Positions 41,878-49,985 of a stretch of DNA of 64,000 nucleotides are shown in pieces (within the stretch, counting starts at the first letter, position 1; each line of letters opens with the position of its first letter). Origin of the DNA: Exiguobacterium sp. s122. GTDB taxonomy: Bacteria; Bacillota; Bacilli; Exiguobacteriales; Exiguobacteriaceae. The notes under the pieces were generated by a model. The model was not told the DNA's origin, did no database searches, and saw only the letters and a program-made list of their open reading frames with translations. The position numbers were made by a program, and so were the translations under genes. Location of the stretch: NCBI RefSeq assembly GCF_018618475.1, contig NZ_JACSMD010000001.1, forward strand, positions 744,001 through 808,000, written 5' to 3'.

Positions 41878-43791
41878 ATGAAAATGAAGCTATTAAAGGT
41901 TGCCCTCATTCTTTCGCTTCTCTTGTTCGGCGCCCAACTGCCAACGGTTGAGGCCTCGACTTTAGATGGCGAGACGACTGTCAACTTGAACGTCCGCTCG
42001 ACAGCGAGCACGACGGGAACGCTCATCACGACGTTACCGAAAGGCACGAAAGTGAAATATGGTACTCATAACCAATCATGGCATAAAGTGTATTTGAATA
42101 ATCGCACTTATTATGCTTCGGCGCAGTACATCAAGCCGCTTGCGCCGGCTGCAATCACGACACAGGCAGCGACATTGACAGGGGTGACGACGGAGAACTT
42201 GAACATCCGGATCACGTCCCATCGCGATGCCCAAATCGTGACGACACTTAAAAAAGGGACGGAAGTCCAGTACGCTGCCCATAACACGTCGTGGGTGAAA
42301 GTCTTTTTGAGTGGCAAGACATATTATGCGGCAAAAGCGTACATTGCACCGAAAGTCGTCACAGCGACACCGCAAAAACAGACAGGCTACACGAACCGGA
42401 CAATCGAGTTGTTCAACCGGACGTTGCAGACGTCTCCGGTCGTCAAAACGATTCCGGCTAACCGTACCGTCACGTTCAGTATTCACAACTCAAGTTGGTC
42501 GGTCATCTACGAAGGGACGAGCACGTTCTTTACCCCGACACGAGGGATTACGGCCGGAACACTTCAACCTTCGGTCACGAAAGAGAACGGGTATGCGAAC
42601 CGTGAAATGAAGTTGTTCGAAACGCGCAACCAAGCTTCAAAAGTTATGAAGGTGCTTCCGCTCAACTCGCCGGTCGTATCGAGTAAATACAACTCGAGCT
42701 GGTCGGCAGTATATGACGGGAACGCCACGTATTACACACCGACGGCCTGGATCACACCTGGTCCTGCACCGGTTCAACCACCGACGACGACGACGCCTGA
42801 ACCGGCAAAAGTGCAAGGCTATGCCAACCGCAATGCCAACTTGTTCGGTCAGACGCATCAGAGCTCACCGGTACAACTCGTCTTGCCACAATATACGGCT
42901 GTGACGTATAGTGCCCACAACTCGAGCTGGTCGGTCGTCTATATCGGGACGAAGACATACTTCACGCCGACGTCTTGGTTGACTGCCGGCAAGGCTCCAG
43001 CCGCACCAGCTCCGGCACCGCAAGGAAAAGTGTATACGAACACGCCAGGTGACGCGTTGAACGTACGTTCAGCTGCTTCGGTCAGCTCGACGGTTCTCGG
43101 GAAGTTAGCACATGGAACAGAAGTTGAACATTACGGTTTGACGAGCGGATTCTATAAGATTAAATACAACGGCCGTGACGGGTTCATCTCGGCAGGATTC
43201 ACGATGGCGACGAAGCCATCTGTCTCAAAAGGACCAGTTATCGTGATTGATCCGGGGCACGGTGGGAAAGACCCAGGTGCGTTGAACGGATCGCTTTACG
43301 AAAAGACAGTCGTTCTCGATGTGTCAAAACGTATCGAATCGTACCTCAGTTCAAAATATAACTACCAAGTACGTTTAACCCGTTCGACTGATATTTATTA
43401 CACGCCACAACAACGTCCGACAATCGCACGAGATCTTCGCGGTGAATTATTCGTCAGCATTCATGCGAATGCATCAACAGATAAGACAGCGAATGGAATT
43501 GAAACGTTTTACTCAGGTTCGACATCTCAAAGTGCTCGTAGCCGTGTATTGGCAACGAACATTCAAAACAATCTTGTTTCGAGTATGTCAGGAACCGGCA
43601 TGCGGAACCGTGGTGTGAAGACGGCTAACTTTGCTGTTATTAACCATAGCTTGATGCCATCAGCACTCGTTGAGCTCGGATTCATCACGTCACCGACGGA
43701 TGTCGTCCACCTTCGCAGTGAAGCGTCACGCCAACGGATGGCGCAAGGGATTGCGGAAGGCATTGCCCAATACGTAAGAACTTATTATTGA
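41878..43791 (+). CDS. Secreted N-acetylmuramoyl-L-alanine amidase with six SH3-like repeats
   Basis: A 637-residue cell-wall hydrolase. A signal peptide (about 1-26, ending VEAS) is followed by six SH3b-like repeats (about 30-440), which should bind the wall. The C-terminal amidase_3 domain has zinc ligands H461, E475 and H529 and catalytic E599. Repeats 1, 2 and 6 carry the usual LNxR motif. Repeats 3-5 form a separate class, GYANRxxxLF...NSSWSVxYxGxxTYFTPT. The start ATG follows GGAAAGGAA. It is likely involved in cell separation or wall turnover. Confidence 0.93.
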   Translation: MKMKLLKVALILSLLLFGAQLPTVEASTLDGETTVNLNVRSTASTTGTLITTLPKGTKVKYGTHNQSWHKVYLNNRTYYASAQYIKPLAPAAITTQAATLTGVTTENLNIRITSHRDAQIVTTLKKGTEVQYAAHNTSWVKVFLSGKTYYAAKAYIAPKVVTATPQKQTGYTNRTIELFNRTLQTSPVVKTIPANRTVTFSIHNSSWSVIYEGTSTFFTPTRGITAGTLQPSVTKENGYANREMKLFETRNQASKVMKVLPLNSPVVSSKYNSSWSAVYDGNATYYTPTAWITPGPAPVQPPTTTTPEPAKVQGYANRNANLFGQTHQSSPVQLVLPQYTAVTYSAHNSSWSVVYIGTKTYFTPTSWLTAGKAPAAPAPAPQGKVYTNTPGDALNVRSAASVSSTVLGKLAHGTEVEHYGLTSGFYKIKYNGRDGFISAGFTMATKPSVSKGPVIVIDPGHGGKDPGALNGSLYEKTVVLDVSKRIESYLSSKYNYQVRLTRSTDIYYTPQQRPTIARDLRGELFVSIHANASTDKTANGIETFYSGSTSQSARSRVLATNIQNNLVSSMSGTGMRNRGVKTANFAVINHSLMPSALVELGFITSPTDVVHLRSEASRQRMAQGIAEGIAQYVRTYY

Positions 43792-43816
43792 TCCGTTTCT
43801 GCTCGCGCAGGACAGC

Positions 43817-43847
43817 GAACCCTCGACGAATCAGTCGAGGGTTTTTC
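43817..43847 (+). terminator. Intrinsic terminator of the amidase gene
   Basis: The stem AACCCTCGAC / GTCGAGGGTT is followed by TTT. Confidence 0.9.
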
Positions 43848-43855
43848 GGTACACC

Positions 43856-43893
43856 AAAACAGGAGCTCCTTCGTGAGAAGGAGCTCCTGTTTG
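43856..43893 (-). terminator. Intrinsic terminator of the nrd operon
   Basis: A 16-bp stem AAACAGGAGCTCCTTC and complement lies immediately after the nrdF stop. The minus-strand T-run is short (TTTT). Confidence 0.85.
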
Positions 43894-44934
43894 TTAGAGG
43901 TCGTCGAAGCCGTTGGCGTCGGTGACTTTCGCGTAAGAGCGTGATTTCTGTTCAAAGAAATCGGATTTTGTCGCATTGAGTGAGTCGTCTGAATAGGCAC
44001 GAATCCAAGGCATAACGTCTTCGTTGAAGCCTTCATACAAGTCGTTCAATCCGATTACCCGGAGTCGCTTGTTGGCGAGGTACTTCACGTAGTCGCGCAT
44101 CTCGCTCACGTCAAGTCCATCGAGGTCGCGGAGCACGTACTCACACCACTCAATTTCTAAGTCGACCGCTTCTTTCATCGTGTCGTAGACGAATTCGCTG
44201 AAGCTGCCGTCCGCGTCAATCTGTGGGTTTTCCGTCAAGACGGCGCGGAGCAACTGGCTGACGAAGTAAGAATGTTGCATCTCGTCACGCTGGATGTAGC
44301 TGATCATCGTCGATGTGCCGACCATCTTCTGGTGGCGGGCCAAGTTGTAGAAGTAGGCGAAGCCAGAATAGAAGTTGATTCCTTCAAGGATAATCGAGGC
44401 GACGAGCGATTTCGCGAACGTTTCGGCCGTCTGTTCTTCGCGGAACTCTTCATATAAGTCCAAGATGAATTGATTACGTTTCATGACCATCTCGTCGTCT
44501 TTGGCGATATCGAAGATTCGATTTTGTTCGCTGAGCGGGACGAGGCTCGAGAGGACGTAGCTGTACGATTGGTTGTGGACGACTTCTTGTTGCGCGACGA
44601 CGGCGAGAACGGCGTGCACCGACGAGTCTGACGAGAACATCGACGACTCAAGGATGTAGCGCGTCTGCACCGAATCGAGAATCGATAGCAAGCCGATGAT
44701 GCGTTTGAACGCATCCTGCTCGCGTTCGCTCAACTGCGGCCATTGCTGCATGTCTTTTGACATCGAAATCTCATCTGGAATCCAGAAGTTTGAGAGCAGT
44801 TGCTTATAAATTGTATAAAATTGCGGATAGGCGATGTCATTCCAGTTGACGATGGAACTTGTCTCGCCCCCGATAATCGCTGTCGCCCGGTTAGGATGTT
44901 TGGGCGACAGTAGTTTGATCTTTTGAATGGTCAT
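43894..44934 (-). CDS. nrdF: Ribonucleotide reductase beta subunit (class I radical-bearing)
   Basis: A 346-residue radical subunit. The dimetal ligands D87, E117, H120, E184, E218 and H221 are all present, as is the radical tyrosine Y124 (ExxHxxxY). It generates the tyrosyl radical used by NrdE. The start is ATG 44934 with AAGAAGGAG; a longer frame runs into the flavodoxin gene. Its first 44 nt overlap the end of the flavodoxin gene in another frame, which suggests coupled translation. Class Ib versus Ia cannot be proven from sequence, but the NrdE-like tail of the partner favours Ib. Confidence 0.93.
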   Translation of the reverse strand: MTIQKIKLLSPKHPNRATAIIGGETSSIVNWNDIAYPQFYTIYKQLLSNFWIPDEISMSKDMQQWPQLSEREQDAFKRIIGLLSILDSVQTRYILESSMFSSDSSVHAVLAVVAQQEVVHNQSYSYVLSSLVPLSEQNRIFDIAKDDEMVMKRNQFILDLYEEFREEQTAETFAKSLVASIILEGINFYSGFAYFYNLARHQKMVGTSTMISYIQRDEMQHSYFVSQLLRAVLTENPQIDADGSFSEFVYDTMKEAVDLEIEWCEYVLRDLDGLDVSEMRDYVKYLANKRLRVIGLNDLYEGFNEDVMPWIRAYSDDSLNATKSDFFEQKSRSYAKVTDANGFDDL

Positions 44935-45397
44935 TGGCGTATACTCCTTCTTCGGCGTTTCGTGCCAACCGTTCGGCCCAGTGTCGGACGTTGTACGGTT
45001 GATTGCGCGGTGATTGTTCAATTTTAAGCAGTTCACCGGCGAGGGGAATCCCGTATTTAGACAGGTGGTACGCCATCTCATCGACGGCCCGGCAGAAGTG
45101 GACGAACATTTTGTCCCCGGTACCGAAGACGGCCGCTTGGCGAATCGGCACGTTCAGTTCTTTTAAGACGAGACGGAACGTGTCTTTCATCTCATCTGGC
45201 AACACACCGTCGGCCCACGTGTATGAACCGAAATAGACGAGGTCGTACGAAGCGAGTGAAGTCGCCTCGCGATGTCCGATTCGGTCCGACTCGAACAAGA
45301 CGACATGGTCGCCTCGTTCGATATGGGCCGTCTCAACGAGTGACGCGACTTCTTCCGTATTTCCGCTCATTGAACTGTAGACGATTGCGACGTTCAT
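44891..45397 (-). CDS. Flavodoxin within the nrd operon
   Basis: A 168-residue flavodoxin. The FMN phosphate loop SSMSGNTEE is near the N terminus, the 50s loop is GSYTWADGVLPDEM, and the third loop is GTGDKMFVHFCRAVD. It is longer than NrdI, whose TGN/TYTTNFG pattern it does not show, so it is a canonical flavodoxin rather than NrdI. It lies between nrdE and nrdF and overlaps nrdF by 44 nt, so a role in activating or maintaining the NrdF cofactor is a reasonable inference. The start ATG 45397 follows AAAGGTGGG. Confidence 0.9.
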   Translation of the reverse strand: MNVAIVYSSMSGNTEEVASLVETAHIERGDHVVLFESDRIGHREATSLASYDLVYFGSYTWADGVLPDEMKDTFRLVLKELNVPIRQAAVFGTGDKMFVHFCRAVDEMAYHLSKYGIPLAGELLKIEQSPRNQPYNVRHWAERLARNAEEGVYANDHSKDQTTVAQTS

Positions 45398-45420
45398 GGT
45401 CGGTCCCACCTTTCTTTATA

Positions 45421-47688
45421 TTACGAAGCACATGATTCACACTCATCGACTTCGACGGTCGTTGAGCGCGTATAGTAAATCGATTTCATCCCGAGCGACC
45501 ACGCCTCAAGGTGCATCGTGAGGAGCTCTGTCGCTTTGACATCGTTTTTGACGTATAAGTTGAAGCTGATCGCTTGGTCGATATGACGCTGACGCGCCGC
45601 GTTTTGGCGGATGCTCCATAACTGGTCGACTTCGAACGCTGATTTATAGAACCAGTTCGTCTCAGGGTTGAGATCGGGTACAGTGACCGGAATCTTGTAG
45701 TTTTTCTTCTCTTCTGAATACACTTTTTTGTAGACCGGATCGATCGATGCCGTACTCCCTGCGATGATGGCAGTCGACGAGTTCGGCGCAACAGCCATCA
45801 TGTAGGCGTTCCGGACACCGTTTTGATGGACTTCTGCGGCGAGTCCGTCCCAGTCGAGGTCGTCGTGTGAACGGTAGTTACGGCGTTTGAAGTATTCACC
45901 GGTATGCCATTCCGAACCTTCAAAGACACCGAACGCACCTTTCTCTTTCGCAAGTTCCATCGAAGCTTGAATCGTGAGGTAAGCGATTTTCTCATACAGT
46001 TTTTCTGCATATTGCACCGCATCGACCGACTCCCAACGAATTCCTTCAAGGGCGAGCAAGTGGTGCCAGCCGAACGTTCCGAGACCGACGGCACGATATT
46101 TTTGGTTCGTGATCATCGCTTGCGGCACTTCGATCGTGTTCAAGTCGATGACGTTGTCGAGCATACGCATTTGAATCGGGATGAGTCGCTCGAGCACGTC
46201 CGACTTGACGGCACGGGCGAGCGCGATTGAGCTTAAGTTACAGACGACAAAATCGCCTGGGGTCTTCGTGATGACGATTTTTCCATCTTCTGTGTACTCT
46301 TCGTCGATGACGGTCGGTGACATGTTTTGCGCGATTTCTGAACAGAGGTTCGAACTGTAAATCATGCCGGCATGTTTGTTCGGGTTAGCACGGTTCACCG
46401 CGTCCCGGAAGAACATATACGGCGTCCCCGTTTCGAGTTGCGAGCGCATGTAACGTTTGACGAGATCGATTGCCGGTACGGTCACGCGTGTAAGTTCTGG
46501 CGTGTTGACACATGCCATATATTTCTCCGTGAACGAACCACCGTTCTCTGTCTCGTCGTAGAAGTCTTCGAGGCTGAAGCCCATGACCGTACGAATCTCA
46601 TGTGGGTCGAACAAATGCCAGTCACCACGAGCTTCGACCGTGCGCATGAACAAGTCTGGCAAACAGACCCCTGTGAACAAGTCGTGCGTCCGGAGGCGCT
46701 CATCCCCGTTATTCAATTTCGCATCGAGGAATTCAAAGATATCCTTGTGCCAAATGTCTAAATAGACCGCAATCGAACCTTGGCGCATGCCGAGTTGGTC
46801 GACCGAGACGGCTGTGTTGTTCAATTGTTTCATCCAAGGAAGTGCTCCGCTTGAGACACCTTTGAACCCTTTAATGTCGCTGCCGCGTGAACGAATCTTT
46901 CCGAGATAGACACCGATGCCGCCGCCGCCTTTCGAGAGCGTGGCTACGTCTGTATTCGAGTCATAAATGCCACGAAGTGAATCGTCGACCGTATCGATGA
47001 AGCATGAGCTGAGCTGACCGTAAGACTTCCCGGCATTCGAGAGCGTCGGCGTGGCGACGGTCATGTACAAGTTCGAAAGGGCCCAGTATGCCTCTTCGAC
47101 GAGTTTCACACGTTGTGCCGGTGCCTCTTTTTGCATGAGCGTCATGGCGATGACCATGAACCGCTCTTGTGGAAGCTCGAACAAGTTTTTGACGTGATCG
47201 CGGCCGAGGTAGCGGTCAGACAAGGTGCGTAATCCGATGTACGTGAACAGGCGGTCGCGTGACGGGTCGATTAACGTCTCTAAGTAATCGATGTCTTCTT
47301 TTGAGTACGTGTCGACGAGGGCAGATGTGAAGATGCCTTTTTTCGTGAGCGTCTCGATCATCGGATAAAGTGCACCGTAACGCATCGACGCGTCGTAGCC
47401 ACGATTACGTGCAGCTTCTAGATAGAGTCGGTTCAAGTACATCTCGGTCGCGACGAACGTCCAGTCCGGTTCTTCTGCCTGCAACATGTCAAGGGCGTGC
47501 ATCGTCAAGAGTTCATATACTACATCTTGTGTCAGTGTTTTTGACTCGAGCGCCCGAATCGCTCGTTCTTCGTATCGCTCCACACTCAGTTGTGGATAGC
47601 GTTGCTTGATGGATTGAATCAATGTGGAGACGTCTGTAAGTGTTGGCGATTGGGCCAACATCGTCTCGTGTTGGATAGGGGATGTCAA
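45421..47688 (-). CDS. nrdE: Ribonucleotide reductase alpha subunit (NrdE-type)
   Basis: A 755-residue catalytic subunit that reduces ribonucleoside diphosphates. Landmarks are TVATPTLSNAG, SKGGGGIGVYLG, NLCSEI, MAVAPNSSTAIIAGSTASIDP, and the C-terminal redox tail DECESCAS. There is no full N-terminal ATP-cone (no TKRDG-type start), and the CxxC tail resembles NrdE. The start chosen is TTG 47688, behind AAGGAGTGA; the longer frame would begin in the promoter. First gene of the nrdE-flavodoxin-nrdF operon, preceded by NrdR-like boxes. Confidence 0.93.
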   Translation of the reverse strand: MTSPIQHETMLAQSPTLTDVSTLIQSIKQRYPQLSVERYEERAIRALESKTLTQDVVYELLTMHALDMLQAEEPDWTFVATEMYLNRLYLEAARNRGYDASMRYGALYPMIETLTKKGIFTSALVDTYSKEDIDYLETLIDPSRDRLFTYIGLRTLSDRYLGRDHVKNLFELPQERFMVIAMTLMQKEAPAQRVKLVEEAYWALSNLYMTVATPTLSNAGKSYGQLSSCFIDTVDDSLRGIYDSNTDVATLSKGGGGIGVYLGKIRSRGSDIKGFKGVSSGALPWMKQLNNTAVSVDQLGMRQGSIAVYLDIWHKDIFEFLDAKLNNGDERLRTHDLFTGVCLPDLFMRTVEARGDWHLFDPHEIRTVMGFSLEDFYDETENGGSFTEKYMACVNTPELTRVTVPAIDLVKRYMRSQLETGTPYMFFRDAVNRANPNKHAGMIYSSNLCSEIAQNMSPTVIDEEYTEDGKIVITKTPGDFVVCNLSSIALARAVKSDVLERLIPIQMRMLDNVIDLNTIEVPQAMITNQKYRAVGLGTFGWHHLLALEGIRWESVDAVQYAEKLYEKIAYLTIQASMELAKEKGAFGVFEGSEWHTGEYFKRRNYRSHDDLDWDGLAAEVHQNGVRNAYMMAVAPNSSTAIIAGSTASIDPVYKKVYSEEKKNYKIPVTVPDLNPETNWFYKSAFEVDQLWSIRQNAARQRHIDQAISFNLYVKNDVKATELLTMHLEAWSLGMKSIYYTRSTTVEVDECESCAS

Positions 47689-47783
47689 AACGATCACTCC
47701 TTCTTCAGATGTAGATATTATAAAGGTATAGCGGAACATGTCCGATACGACGTCAACAGTGACGGAACGTGATAATTATCCGT

Positions 47784-47840
47784 TAACTATATATTGACGT
47801 TTTCTTGTCTTTTTAATCATAAATCACCTATATTTAGTTT
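47784..47840. promoter_or_regulatory. Two NrdR-like boxes upstream of nrdE
   Basis: CTATATATTG (in 47784-47799) and CTATATTTAG (in 47825-47840) are close to the core of the NrdR box (ACACwATATaTwGtgt). They start 41 nt apart, about four helical turns. This is the standard arrangement for ATP-cone repressor NrdR. Confidence 0.65.
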
Positions 47841-48180
47841 TGCAATCTTGACATTCGTCAAACGGCACATGCATGAATTACTTTCATTCAAAAACGGCGC
47901 TGTCATCCGATTTGAGATGAGATTTGAGATAGAAAAAAGTTTGTGGAAGAAGTGGAGTCATGGAACTCGTATTTTATGTAAGCGGTCAATTTTAAAAAAA
48001 GTGTTAGTGAAACTGTTCAAAGTGATGCTTTTCACACGATATGTAGAAAAAATGAAATCGGCGGTCCATACTATATATGGTAGTCTCGATATTTTAAAAA
48101 CAGGGCAACACAGGGATGAGGTAGCGTCGAGCACGAAAGTGCGGTAGATTGAGAAAGTAAGGTTTGAAAAACGTAATAAA
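47841..48180. other. A+T-rich intergenic region without a credible gene
   Basis: An open frame of 117 codons exists here on the plus strand, but it lacks a ribosome site, has a lysine-rich composition and no recognisable domain. A third NrdR-like palindrome, CCATACTATATATGG, lies at 48066-48080. I see nothing else certain. Confidence 0.4.
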
Positions 48181-48195
48181 AGAAGGGTTTAACAA

Positions 48196-48429
48196 ATGAG
48201 AGCAGAAGACTTATTATTAGCATGGGACCCGCTCGGTTACGGGATCGGGTCGTATGGGCCAGAGTTCGATGATATCGCCGTGGCATTGACTGAAATCGAG
48301 ACGGAAGAAGACTTGTCCGAACGAATTCGGCACATCTTAATGGAGGCGTTCGATGAATGTCCGTCCGACTCTGATTTGCGGGACATGGCGAGACGACTAC
48401 TCGCGTCTTCACAATCTTGTCAACTATAA
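48196..48429 (+). CDS. yugE: DUF1871 family protein (YugE-like)
   Basis: A 77-residue acidic helical protein with the DUF1871 start LLLAWDPLGYGIGSYGPEFDDIA. The function is unknown. An AGAAGGG site lies before the ATG. First gene of a five-gene cluster (yugE, Nfu-N, glycosyltransferase, alaR, alaT) with gaps of 12 nt or less. Confidence 0.82.
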   Translation: MRAEDLLLAWDPLGYGIGSYGPEFDDIAVALTEIETEEDLSERIRHILMEAFDECPSDSDLRDMARRLLASSQSCQL

Positions 48430-48441
48430 GGGGGAACTTAC

Positions 48442-48690
48442 ATGTTACGAATCGATCCAACACCAAATCCAAACGCAATGAAAATCACACTTCCTGAAAA
48501 CGTCTTCGGAGCGAAAAGCCAGAGCGTAAAAGCCGGAGAAGCGACAGACCAGCCGCTCCTTGCGAAACTCGTCCAAATCGAAGGTGTCGAGAGCGTCTTC
48601 GCTTACGGCGACTTTGTCACCGTGTCAAAAGAGAATGGCGTTAGCTGGGAGACGATTTTACCGCACGTCGAAACAGCTTATCGCGGATGA
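48442..48690 (+). CDS. Nfu N-terminal-domain protein
   Basis: An 82-residue protein consisting only of the Nfu_N domain (start RIDPTPNPNAMKITLPENVFG, then LVQIEGVESVFAYGDFVTVSK). It has no cysteines for cluster binding. In many organisms this domain is fused to the CxxC domain that here is the separate gene yutI. It may be a docking or specificity module for Fe-S delivery. The stop overlaps the next start (ATGA). Confidence 0.88.
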   Translation: MLRIDPTPNPNAMKITLPENVFGAKSQSVKAGEATDQPLLAKLVQIEGVESVFAYGDFVTVSKENGVSWETILPHVETAYRG

Positions 48691-49487
48691 ATCCGCTCGT
48701 CACGATCGTCATTCCGGTTCATTCACGTGAAGCGGAACTGACGGAACTGTTAGACAGCCTCGTCGTCCAGACGTTTCAGCAGTTTGAAGTCGTTGTAATC
48801 AATAATGACGGGCCGCCAAAACAACATCTTTTGGCGCCTTTTTTGAATCGTTTGACGATTCGCTATATCGAGCTCGGTGAGAACCATCACGTCAAGGCGC
48901 GGAATCGTGGAGTGAGCGAGGCGGCCGGGGAGTACATCTTACTGCTCGACGACGACGACTTGCTCATGCCGACCCATATTGAACAGGCGCTTCGTGACCT
49001 CTCGACGGCCGACCTCGTCTTCACGGACGCCGAACTGTTTCGCTTCGAGTGGATAGACGGTCACCGTGTCGTCACCGAATGGGAAGCGTTCGCCTATGAT
49101 CTCGACTTGGTTCGACTGCGGCAAGACTCGACATATATCCCGTCGGGCACGCTCTATCGGAAACAATTGCATGATGCGATTGGACCGTTCGACGAATCGG
49201 TCTATAATTATTGGGACTGGGATTTTATTTTACGCGTAAGCGAAGTCGGTACGATTGCACACCCGGCGCGAGCGACCGTACTGTATGCCTTTAACGGCAC
49301 GGATAACTTATCAGCCAAACAAGACGAGACGCGACGGCGCTACTTTGACCGATTTTGTGAGAAGCACGGGCTCGTCAATATGGAGATGAAAAACTTTCAT
49401 ATCGTCCAAGCCGAACGGCGCGACTATGTGAGACAGACAGAGAGAACGTTCTCGGGAGCGTTCCCCGGCAGAACGGAAGGAGAATAA
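48687..49487 (+). CDS. Family 2 glycosyltransferase
   Basis: A 266-residue GT-A fold glycosyltransferase. It has the N-terminal VTIVIPVHSREAELTELLDSL, a nucleotide-sugar DxD-like run LLLDDDDLL at about 90-98, and the acceptor-region YNYWDWDFILRV. The donor and acceptor are unknown. No membrane segment is seen. It is translationally coupled to the Nfu-N gene and 3 nt before alaR, an unusual insertion into a yugE/yugG/yugH-type cluster. Confidence 0.87.
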   Translation: MNPLVTIVIPVHSREAELTELLDSLVVQTFQQFEVVVINNDGPPKQHLLAPFLNRLTIRYIELGENHHVKARNRGVSEAAGEYILLLDDDDLLMPTHIEQALRDLSTADLVFTDAELFRFEWIDGHRVVTEWEAFAYDLDLVRLRQDSTYIPSGTLYRKQLHDAIGPFDESVYNYWDWDFILRVSEVGTIAHPARATVLYAFNGTDNLSAKQDETRRRYFDRFCEKHGLVNMEMKNFHIVQAERRDYVRQTERTFSGAFPGRTEGE

Positions 49488-49490
49488 CGG

Positions 49491-49985
49491 ATGTATACAA
49501 CGAAAGAATTAGAACTGCTCGAGCTACTCGAGGAGAAAGGCTACATGGAAACGAAAGTCCTCGCGGATATGCTTGCGACAGACGAACAGACGGTCGACGC
49601 GATGCTCGAGAAGTTCAAGCAGGATGGAATCTTGCTCGGCTTTCGCGCGATGGTCAACTGGCAAAAAATCAATCGCCATGACGTGACGGCGTTCATCGAC
49701 GTCAAAGTGACACCGAAGCGGGGCCGTGGGTTTGATGAGGTCGCCGAACGGATATATCGATTCCCTGAAGTGACGGCGCTCTATTTGATGTCAGGGGCAT
49801 ATGACCTCCAAGTCGTCATCCGAGCCAATTCGCTCCAAGACGTCGCGTCTTTCGTGTCTGATAAACTATCACCGCTCGACTCGGTCGTTTCGACGACGAC
49901 CCACTTCAAATTGAAGACGTATAAGCACGACGGCATCTTGTTCACCCCACAAGTCGAAGACAAGCGGTTGAACATCACGCCATGA
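49491..49985 (+). CDS. alaR: Lrp/AsnC family regulator (YugG/AlaR-like)
   Basis: A 164-residue regulator. The N-terminal winged helix-turn-helix (about 1-60, LLEEKGYMETKVLADMLATDEQTVDAMLEKF) is followed by a RAM effector domain (AFIDVKVTPKRG, VTALYLMSGAYDLQVVI). Its stop overlaps the aminotransferase start (ATGA). In B. subtilis the equivalent pair YugG/YugH is AlaR/AlaT, so it probably senses alanine. Confidence 0.88.
   Translation: MYTTKELELLELLEEKGYMETKVLADMLATDEQTVDAMLEKFKQDGILLGFRAMVNWQKINRHDVTAFIDVKVTPKRGRGFDEVAERIYRFPEVTALYLMSGAYDLQVVIRANSLQDVASFVSDKLSPLDSVVSTTTHFKLKTYKHDGILFTPQVEDKRLNITP

Noticed and set aside
47731-47743. LexA/DinR-like box CGGAACATGTCCG before nrdE
   Set aside because: The arms are not a true CGAAC-N4-GTTCG pair and the spacing is wrong.
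47794-48147. Open frame of 117 codons upstream of yugE
   Set aside because: No ribosome binding site, biased lysine/phenylalanine-rich composition, no recognisable domain, and it covers the NrdR-like boxes and the A+T-rich control region.
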